NCBI GenBank assembly: GCA_050735975.1
Contig: JBOHVS010000045.1
Location: 1-12,039 of the forward strand
Reading direction: 5' to 3'
Source of the DNA: DATMBL01 sp050735975
GTDB lineage: Bacteria; Desulfobacterota; Binatia; UBA9968
DNA: 12,039 nucleotides
The position numbers and the translations under genes are program-made. Under the pieces are notes generated by a model. The model was not told where the DNA came from and searched no databases. It saw nothing but the letters and a program-made list of their open reading frames with translations. Below, one piece after another: positions 6,704 through 12,039 of the stretch. Within the stretch, counting starts at the first letter, position 1. Each line of letters begins with the position of its first letter.

Positions 6704-7363
6704 TCACTCCTGAACTCGATGTCGCAACAACCGGGCCGGGTTACCCACCACGGTTGAATTGGGCGGTACGTCGGAAAAGACCGCCGCAGCCATTCCAACA
6801 CAGGACCAGGGGCCAACGTTTCGGTTCTGGATGATGCTTGCATTGGCGCCGATATAAGAACCCTCGCCTATACGCACCCCTCCCGACAGGACTGCATTGG
6901 GCGCAATGACCGCATAATCCTCAACGATACAGTCGTGGCTGATTTGCGAACCAAATAGCACAAGCACATGTCTTCCTATTCTCGCATTGGACGTGATCAC
7001 ACAATTCTGCAGAATGACGCTGCCGGGTCCGATCTCCGCATAGCGGGAAACGTTCGCGCAAGGATGAATGATGGTCGCAAATCGGGTGACATATTCACAA
7101 AGCCTATCAGACACTCTCTTCGTGAGCCGGAGATCCCGATCATTACCTAACACGATAACAAAATGGCATGCAGGATACTCCGTTGCCGCACTGATTGGAC
7201 CCAAGACGGAATAGCCATTGTACTCTCTTTGATGCTTTTGGGCGTCGTCGTCGAGAAAACCGAGGAGGTTCCATTTTCGCTCAACGCTGTTGATATCCTC
7301 TATGGCCCCAGCCACTTCTCGCCCGGTTCCTGCTGCGCCGATAATGATTACGTCCTCAACCAT
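6704..7363 (-). CDS. NeuD/PglD-type sugar acyltransferase, left-handed beta-helix (219 aa)
   Basis: The N-terminal domain (1-85) has a Rossmann-like loop, IIIGAAGTGREVAGAI (6-21), typical of sugar-binding domains in NeuD, PglD and PerB. It is followed by hexapeptide-repeat turns from about 95 to 205 (for example EIGPGSVI, NARIGRHV, GVRIGEGSYIG) that form a left-handed beta-helix. The probable catalytic histidine is His143 in ISHDCIVED (141-149), and the C terminus ends with the usual VVGNPARLLR (205-214). Relatives transfer acetyl from acetyl-CoA to the amino group of an NDP-4-amino-sugar or to a sialic-acid hydroxyl. It lies 14 bases after the DegT aminotransferase, so its likely acceptor is that enzyme's amino sugar. 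Given the nearby ACP it might take an acyl-ACP donor instead of acetyl-CoA, which is speculative. The ATG at 7363 has only a weak purine stretch upstream. Confidence 0.9.
   Translation of the reverse strand: MVEDVIIIGAAGTGREVAGAIEDINSVERKWNLLGFLDDDAQKHQREYNGYSVLGPISAATEYPACHFVIVLGNDRDLRLTKRVSDRLCEYVTRFATIIHPCANVSRYAEIGPGSVILQNCVITSNARIGRHVLVLFGSQISHDCIVEDYAVIAPNAVLSGGVRIGEGSYIGANASIIQNRNVGPWSCVGMAAAVFSDVPPNSTVVGNPARLLRHRVQE
6707..6711 (-). promoter_or_regulatory. Shine-Dalgarno that sets the VOC gene start
   Basis: On the minus strand this reads AGGAG, ten bases before the ATG at 6696 and overlapping the last codons of the acyltransferase gene. It supports the 143-residue form of the VOC protein over a longer one that would overlap its neighbour by 140 bases. 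Confidence 0.6.
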
Positions 7364-7377
7364 GTCTTCACTGATTG

Positions 7378-8547
7378 TTATTTTCTGGAGGGCTTCACCT
7401 CAGGACGCATTCCGGGTAATATGCTTGGCGGCTCCTGTAGCGGCGCCGGCGAATCCTGGCTCGTCAGGATCCCTTCCAAACATTGCGCTACCCTCTCAAC
7501 GTCCGCGGCGGACATCCGGGTGTGCAAAGGCAAAGAGACACCGTGCTTGTAAGCGTAATATGAATTGGGACACTGTCCGGATCCCCGGGCATAATGCGGT
7601 TGGACGCCTATCGCGTATGTGCCGATCGTGCTCTCGATCCCATGTGCTCCCAAGGTTTGCAATACCCCATCCCGATCGACACCCTCCCGCACCAAAACCA
7701 CATAGGACTGCCAGATGTGGCGCAGCCCTTCCATCGCGAGCGGGCGGGCAACGGTTGGGACGCCTGCCAACGCCTGGTGATAGAGCCCGGCAAGCTCCGT
7801 TCGCCGGGTGATAATCGATTCCAATCGCCTCATCTGCGCAACACCGAGCGCTCCCTGCAAGTCGGTCATGCGGTAGTTGAGACCGGCGCGCTGAAATTGG
7901 TTTTGGCCATTAACTGCGACTATCCCGTGATTGCGCAACTCCGCCACCCGCCGGGCGACGGTCTCGTCGTCCGTCACCACCATCCCGCCCTCTCCTGTAG
8001 TGATCGCCTTGCGCGGATGAAAACTGAAACAGCCCACCCGCCCCATTCCGCCGCACTTGCGACCGCCGTACTCAGCGCCCAGGGCGCAAGCCGCATCTTC
8101 AATGACGGACACACCATGCTGTTCAGCGATTTCCAGGATAGGCTGCATGTCGGCCGGCTGGCCGAACAGATGCACTGGCATGATCGCCTTCGTCCGCGGC
8201 GTGATAGCTCGCCGGATCTGACTTACGTCCACGTTGAAAGTGGCAAGGTCAATATCCACCAGGATCGGCTTGGCGCCTACGAACTCCACAACGTTGGCCG
8301 TGGCGGGAAAAGTGAAGTCGGGCACGATCACCTCGTCACCCGGCCCGATATTCAGCGCCAGCAGCGCCAGATGTAATGCCGCCGTCCCGGAACTTACGGC
8401 GATACCGTGCTTGACGCCGACATACTCAGCCACCAGCCGCTCGAATTCCCGCACCTGCACTCCCTGCACCAGGTAACCGGACCGAAGCACCCGGACAACA
8501 GCCTGAATTTCTTCTTCGCCGATCTCTGGAATCGTCAAGCGAATCAT
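7378..8547 (-). CDS. DegT/DnrJ/EryC1 family PLP sugar aminotransferase (389 aa)
   Basis: This is a PLP-dependent enzyme that converts a keto NDP-sugar to an amino sugar, using glutamate or glutamine as donor. Family landmarks, counted from the ATG at 8547, include the N-terminal SGYLVQG (about 23-29), the phosphate-binding AVSSGTAALHLAL (50-62), the PLP-stacking region FTFPATANV (78-86) and the Asp of IEDAACALGA (149-158). The PLP lysine is Lys180 in FSFHPRKAITTGEGG (174-188), followed by GLNYRMTDLQGALG (222-235). The ATG at 8547 overlaps the stop of the dehydratase gene as ATGA (8544-8547). A frame extending to 8574 adds nine residues not typical of the family and has no ribosome binding site. 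About 25 residues rich in Pro and Ser extend beyond the usual C terminus. Coupling to the dehydratase indicates sequential steps. C4 amination is likely but C3 cannot be excluded. Confidence 0.93.
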   Translation of the reverse strand: MIRLTIPEIGEEEIQAVVRVLRSGYLVQGVQVREFERLVAEYVGVKHGIAVSSGTAALHLALLALNIGPGDEVIVPDFTFPATANVVEFVGAKPILVDIDLATFNVDVSQIRRAITPRTKAIMPVHLFGQPADMQPILEIAEQHGVSVIEDAACALGAEYGGRKCGGMGRVGCFSFHPRKAITTGEGGMVVTDDETVARRVAELRNHGIVAVNGQNQFQRAGLNYRMTDLQGALGVAQMRRLESIITRRTELAGLYHQALAGVPTVARPLAMEGLRHIWQSYVVLVREGVDRDGVLQTLGAHGIESTIGTYAIGVQPHYARGSGQCPNSYYAYKHGVSLPLHTRMSAADVERVAQCLEGILTSQDSPAPLQEPPSILPGMRPEVKPSRK

Positions 8548-9506
8548 GCCGCTAATCTTTTCCGGTACCACCATGCGGTGTGCAACAATCCTTCTTCCAG
8601 GTCTACCTTGGGCTCGTATCCCAGAAGCTGTTTGGCCTTGTCGATATTGGGTATGCGCAATTCCACATCGGTATACGACGCTTCCACGAAAACCATTTTC
8701 GATCGCGATCCGCTCACGCGGATGATCTGCCGGGCTAGATCATAGATGGTGCACACGCTGCGCGGGTTGCCGATGTTGAACGCCTGCCCGACCGCTTCCG
8801 GTCTCGTTAAACAGAGCAGGATGCTGTCGACAATATCGTCGACATAACACCAGGCCCGGATCTGACTCCCGTCGTTGTGAATCTCTAGATCTTCATGCCG
8901 CAAGGCCTTGAGCACGAAAGTGTGGATGGCGCCCCGGCCGACCTGCCCGGGACCATATATATTGAAGGGGCGGATAGAGAGAGTTGGCAGCCCGTATTGT
9001 TTGTAGTAGTTGTGCGCGAGGTGCTCGGTGGCGAGCTTGCTGACAGCGTAGGTCCAACGGGCTTCGCCGACCGCGCCCAGCGAGGTGACATCTCCCTCTC
9101 TAACTTTGTAGGCGTACGTGCCGAAAACTTCGCTCGTAGAGAAATCAATGAACCGCTCGATCTTGGATTCTTTGAGCGCGGCTTCGAGGACATTATAGGT
9201 GCCAATAAGACTCACCTGCATGGTCGTCACGGGCATCTCAAGCACGGTTCCGACCCCTGCAATGGCCGCCAGGTGCACTACAATGTGGCTTCCCTTCATG
9301 GCTGCGGCCACCTGCGAGGCATTCAACACATCATCTTGCACGAATTGCAGGTTTGAATGGCTCAACAATCTCGTCGCGGCGATCGCGTTGCGATGGAGGT
9401 TGTCGTAGATAACAACCTGGTTGTTATCGACCAGCCGTTCGGCCAGTCTCGTGCCGATGAATCCCGCGCCGCCACTCAAAAAGATTTTTTTACCGCTGAT
9501 TTCCAT
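8544..9506 (-). CDS. NAD-dependent NDP-sugar epimerase/dehydratase family (extended SDR, 320 aa)
   Basis: This is an extended SDR acting on a nucleotide sugar in the cytoplasm. It shows the NAD-binding GGAGFIG (12-18), HLAAIAG (78-84), STSEVFG (123-129), the catalytic pair Tyr153/Lys157 in YAVSK, IRPFNIYGPG (178-187), IRAWCYVDD (216-224) and FNIGNP. The Ser-Glu of STSEVFG, the RWTYAVSK block and the Arg of IRAWCYVDD recall the ArnA decarboxylase domain, UDP-xylose synthase and LegB-type dehydratases. They do not match GalE epimerases or classical TDEVYG dehydratases. It should therefore produce a 4-keto sugar, either by C6 decarboxylation or by 4,6-dehydration. The ATG at 9506 has a good AAGGAGAA (9511-9518). 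It is the first gene of the tight cluster after a 171-base leader and is translationally coupled to the aminotransferase, which fits a keto intermediate passed straight on. Confidence 0.9.
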   Translation of the reverse strand: MEISGKKIFLSGGAGFIGTRLAERLVDNNQVVIYDNLHRNAIAATRLLSHSNLQFVQDDVLNASQVAAAMKGSHIVVHLAAIAGVGTVLEMPVTTMQVSLIGTYNVLEAALKESKIERFIDFSTSEVFGTYAYKVREGDVTSLGAVGEARWTYAVSKLATEHLAHNYYKQYGLPTLSIRPFNIYGPGQVGRGAIHTFVLKALRHEDLEIHNDGSQIRAWCYVDDIVDSILLCLTRPEAVGQAFNIGNPRSVCTIYDLARQIIRVSGSRSKMVFVEASYTDVELRIPNIDKAKQLLGYEPKVDLEEGLLHTAWWYRKRLAA

Positions 9507-9677
9507 ATCTTTCTCCTTCGGGGTTAAAGCTGTTCGGAACCACGGCAGTTAGAAGTAAACATCGGGAGGATTCGGGCACAGCGCCCAAGGGATCCATCTC
9601 ATTGCCTCCATCCACAAATATACGGACACTCCCGCCAGCTACTATAATGTTGCTCCGGCGGGATGCGTGGGGCGGGA
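9507..9677 (-). promoter_or_regulatory. Operon leader with inverted repeat and ops/JUMPstart-like element
   Basis: This non-coding leader lies between the GT-C stop and the dehydratase start. It contains an inverted repeat (arms CCCGCCAG at 9631-9638 and CCGGCGGG at 9655-9662, seven of eight pairs, 16-base loop). It has no T-run, so it is a poor intrinsic terminator. On the minus strand 9642-9625 reads GTAGCTGGCGGGAGTGTC. The part GGCGGGAGTGT differs from the ops core GGCGGTAGYGT at one position, and GTAGCTG also occurs in the JUMPstart sequence upstream of enterobacterial polysaccharide operons. The position, about 120 bases before the first gene of a polysaccharide operon, is right for RfaH/NusG-paralogue antitermination. 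A TATAGT in the hairpin loop could be a -10 box, but no matching -35 is seen. The Shine-Dalgarno AAGGAGAA lies at 9511-9518. Confidence 0.4.
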
Positions 9678-11423
9678 TCAGGAAGTCGTACTTTCAGATC
9701 GAGCCGCCGGCGTTACCTGGGCGCGATCACGCGCAAAGATGGTGATTTCCGGATTCACAGAACCAAAAGGGGGAGTAATCCATCGGATTGGCGTATGGAA
9801 GCGGGCCACACGCCTGTAGCCTATCTCCTCTGTACGGAGCCGATGAAAGAATTGCTGCGCGGCCTCAGAATGCACAAAGAGAGAATCTCCAGGCGCCCAG
9901 TCCGCCACTCTATCGTGGGTTAAACCGACCTGCGCCCCACTGCTTAGAACGACGAAGTTCGGCCGCCGCCGTTCGAACAGCTCGTGCGTTCGTTGTTCCA
10001 TCGGAACATAGTGCACCCTAACGTCTGGAGCGAAGCGCGGCAATCGGGTCGGTGACTGGTAGGTTTCGACTTGAGCGCCTGCAGGCACGTGCGCTTGCAG
10101 CCAAGCTTCGGCCGCATAGCGCGGGTCGTCAGCCAGCAGACGGTCCATATCGATTCCCGGTAAGAGAGCGGCTCCGAGGACAATAACCGCCAACAGCGTA
10201 GCCGCCGCGCGCGCGACGGAGCCTGAGGCATGGCTAATTCTATCGATTAGGACACCACCGGCGGCGCCGGCCAAAATGAGAAGGAGATACTGCAAGGGAA
10301 TCGTGTACTTGACGTTCAACGTCACGATGGAGCGGAGTGAAAAAATGTAGTAGCTCAGGGCTAGCACAAGCGGAACTGCGGCTTGGCGTGGATAGCGCCA
10401 CAACGCCCATGCCGCGCCCAGCACGCAAAAGATCGCGACCGGCGCCGTCAGCCCTTCCACCACGTTGCCCAGCGTGTTCAGCAGGTGGGTCATTTCTCCG
10501 GTTACGGAGTATCCGGTCGGCTTTTGCAGGGAGAATTGGTAGGGCGCGTACTTCGCGCGAATTTCCGGAGGCAACATCCCGAGTAGGAAAAGCCAGCGAT
10601 TAACGAACCCGGCCGGATTCCACCAGAGATTGCCGGCGACGACGGTAACCGCCAAGAACATACCCCCCGCCGTCGCCACGTGCTTCCAACTCTCGCGCGA
10701 TTGTAAAGTCCCTCGCCCCCAAAGCCGGAGCAGCCAGACGACCGGTAAGGCGATCAGCACTCCAATGATTTGCTCCTTCGTAAACAAGGCCATTCCCGCC
10801 GCCAGTCCCGCGACGACAGCGGCACGTCTCGAGCCATAGTCGGCACAGACCAACACTGCGGCCACAGCCAATGCAGTCCAGAAAAGGGCGGGCACATCGA
10901 CGTTCGATGTATGGGCAAAGTAGACAATCGGATAACAGCCCGTGGTTAAAACGGCGCTGACCAGGCCGGCCCTCTTTCCAAAGAGGATTGAACCGATCAC
11001 ATTCGCGCAAAGGACAACACCGACGCCCATGAGCGCGCTGACCATGCGCGCCAACAGCGCCAGCACCGCCAGAGCCTGCTCCGGATCTTTAAAGCCGTAG
11101 GGATAAGCCGGCTGAGGCGCTTTGAATTCTCCTGTCACCCAAAGCCATGCCACGTAGGGCAATTGCACTGCCGACAGCAGCAACGGGTGGCCGAGCGGAT
11201 ACTTGAAATAAAACCACCCCGAGTTCCACGAGTCGTCTACGAATACTCGTTTGACAAGGGCGAGCGAAGTGACAGGCTGCAGTGAGTCTGTAGCCCATGT
11301 CTCATTGCCGTTCGGCAATCCCCAGCCAATGGCGATCGTGTTGATGCCCAGGCTGAGGAACAGGACCAGTACCAGCCAGCGCTGCTTTGAGATCCAGACG
11401 CGTATAGGGATACCGGGTTTCAT
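9678..11423 (-). CDS. GT-C integral membrane glycosyltransferase, ArnT/PMT (GT39/GT83)-like (581 aa)
   Basis: This is a polytopic inner-membrane protein with roughly ten or more hydrophobic segments between residues 15 and 425, followed by a soluble C-terminal domain of about 155 residues. The order fits polyprenyl-phosphate-sugar-dependent glycosyltransferases of the GT-C fold. The first large periplasmic loop carries ETWATDSLQP with acidic residues where the catalytic Asp/Glu is expected, followed by FKYPLGHPLLL, the usual loop motif. TKEQ after the fifth or sixth segment and NVKYTIPLQYLLLIL near the last segments are also typical. Such enzymes transfer a sugar from a lipid carrier to lipid A, protein or a glycan. 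The acceptor is unknown here. The frame is open to a TTG at 11453, and ATG 11423 starts ten residues later. Neither has a clear ribosome binding site, so I prefer the ATG. It ends 171 bases before the dehydratase gene. Confidence 0.87.
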   Translation of the reverse strand: MKPGIPIRVWISKQRWLVLVLFLSLGINTIAIGWGLPNGNETWATDSLQPVTSLALVKRVFVDDSWNSGWFYFKYPLGHPLLLSAVQLPYVAWLWVTGEFKAPQPAYPYGFKDPEQALAVLALLARMVSALMGVGVVLCANVIGSILFGKRAGLVSAVLTTGCYPIVYFAHTSNVDVPALFWTALAVAAVLVCADYGSRRAAVVAGLAAGMALFTKEQIIGVLIALPVVWLLRLWGRGTLQSRESWKHVATAGGMFLAVTVVAGNLWWNPAGFVNRWLFLLGMLPPEIRAKYAPYQFSLQKPTGYSVTGEMTHLLNTLGNVVEGLTAPVAIFCVLGAAWALWRYPRQAAVPLVLALSYYIFSLRSIVTLNVKYTIPLQYLLLILAGAAGGVLIDRISHASGSVARAAATLLAVIVLGAALLPGIDMDRLLADDPRYAAEAWLQAHVPAGAQVETYQSPTRLPRFAPDVRVHYVPMEQRTHELFERRRPNFVVLSSGAQVGLTHDRVADWAPGDSLFVHSEAAQQFFHRLRTEEIGYRRVARFHTPIRWITPPFGSVNPEITIFARDRAQVTPAARSESTTS

Positions 11424-11517
11424 GTTATGAAAGTCGCGGCGAGACAACGCCAAAGGATTAGCGTTTCGTCAGTGCCATGGAAGAGCCACAGCTCATTCAA
11501 CTGTTTATCGGGATGGA

Positions 11518-12039
11518 CTACAGTCTCACCTTTTCCAGAAGAGCCTGAGTGATTCTTTCCCGCGGGTTGATGGAAGTTAAGATGCTGTACTTATCGACTT
11601 TCACGACTTGATAATGGATGTCCCGCTCCCGAAGCATTTTCATGAAGGCCTGATGTTCTTTCTTCTCTTCGTCGTCGGCACTGAACACATAACAGATGTC
11701 CGCAGCATTCATTACTTCAGTCTCATACGGATCGTAACGACTCCTGTGTGGTTCCAGAGGAACAAAAACGAGTTTCTCAAGCGAGTGAAAACCCAAATAG
11801 TACATGTGCCTGGCAGAAAACCCACGGCGGCAACCTTCCTTTTCGAGAACTTTGATCAAATTCGGAATCGTGCTATGAGGCTGGTCCAGCGCTATGTCCA
11901 AAATTCCGTAACCATTGAGCGCAATCGTAAAGGCAAACAGGCCGGTATAAATCTTTTTCGGATACTTCCCCCGCAGATCATTGAGAAAAGCCGCTGCCAT
12001 GATGGCCATGAGAGGATAACAGACCAATAGATACCTAGG
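11518..12039 (-). CDS. Partial CDS: C-terminal part of a GT-C-like membrane glycosyltransferase
   Basis: The reading frame enters from the right edge of the window and stops at a TAG at 11518-11520, giving 173 visible residues. It begins PRYLLVCYPLMAIMAAAFL, the R-Y-L-L-x-x-Y-P-L pattern typical of the last conserved membrane helix of GT39/PMT-like glycosyltransferases. A second hydrophobic segment follows (TGLFAFTIALNGYGIL), then a soluble tail of about 120 residues rich in charged residues and cysteine. It is probably a paralogue or functional sibling of the complete GT-C gene downstream, since both end in a soluble C-terminal domain. The tails do not look similar by eye. The internal ATG codons near 12009 and 12000 are not true starts. 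Bases 11424-11517, between the two genes, hold no terminator, promoter or repeat that I can support. Confidence 0.7.
   Translation of the reverse strand, partial: PRYLLVCYPLMAIMAAAFLNDLRGKYPKKIYTGLFAFTIALNGYGILDIALDQPHSTIPNLIKVLEKEGCRRGFSARHMYYLGFHSLEKLVFVPLEPHRSRYDPYETEVMNAADICYVFSADDEEKKEHQAFMKMLRERDIHYQVVKVDKYSILTSINPRERITQALLEKVRL

Noticed and set aside
6697..6843. N-terminal extension of the VOC protein by 49 residues
   Set aside because: It would overlap the acyltransferase by 140 bases. The extra sequence is the acyltransferase end read in another frame, and a good AGGAG supports the ATG at 6696.
7290..8376. Long plus-strand open frames (7290-7811 and 7594-8376)
   Set aside because: They are antisense to the DegT aminotransferase, whose motifs are intact. 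The frames are open because of its GC-rich codon use.
9631..9662. Rho-independent terminator after the GT-C gene
   Set aside because: The hairpin has a 16-base loop and no following T-run on the minus strand, so it is described as a leader element instead.

Overview
This 12,039-base window is a bacterial surface-polysaccharide (O-antigen, capsule or glycan decoration) locus. All confident genes lie on the minus strand, so transcription runs from high to low coordinates. Base composition is moderately GC-rich. The two intergenic gaps in the left part each hold a palindrome built from CACGAAG-type units. Such repeats are familiar from genomes of uncultivated and soil or sediment phyla (Acidobacteriota, Verrucomicrobiota, Planctomycetota, Chloroflexota and others). 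The organism cannot be named from this sequence. An environmental Gram-negative-type bacterium is the most I would claim, and that is inference.

Layout in transcription order. (i) 12039-11518: the 3' end of a membrane protein that looks like a GT-C glycosyltransferase. (ii) 11423-9678: a complete GT-C (ArnT/PMT-like) integral membrane glycosyltransferase. (iii) 9677-9507: a 171-base leader with an inverted repeat and a short element resembling the ops/JUMPstart signal of polysaccharide operons. (iv) 9506-3316: a tight run of seven genes: NDP-sugar dehydratase/decarboxylase, DegT/DnrJ PLP aminotransferase, NeuD/PglD-type acyltransferase, VOC (methylmalonyl-CoA-epimerase-like) protein, FkbH-like HAD/GNAT protein, stand-alone acyl carrier protein and WbmS-like NodB-fold protein. 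(v) 3319-2225: a carbamoyl-phosphate-synthase-like ATP-grasp ligase, overlapping the NodB gene by four bases. (vi) 2082-1423: a HAD phosphatase, and (vii) 1227-430: a second NodB-fold protein. Each of the last two is separated from its upstream neighbour by a repeat-bearing gap. Bases 1-429 hold only a doubtful plus-strand reading frame.

Proposed joint function (inference). The dehydratase or decarboxylase makes a keto NDP-sugar and the DegT enzyme aminates it. FkbH loads a C3 hydroxyacid unit, such as glyceryl from 1,3-bisphosphoglycerate, onto the ACP. The VOC protein may epimerise or otherwise process that carrier-bound acyl group. The left-handed beta-helix acyltransferase would then place an acyl group on the amino sugar. 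The WbmS-like/ATP-grasp pair, the HAD phosphatase and the second NodB-fold protein probably supply a further decoration such as an amide-linked cap. The GT-C enzymes would act in the membrane on a polyprenyl-linked sugar. This combination of FkbH, ACP and VOC with amino-sugar synthesis and a NodB/ATP-grasp pair is the most interesting content here. The individual families are known, but the chemical product is not evident from the sequence.
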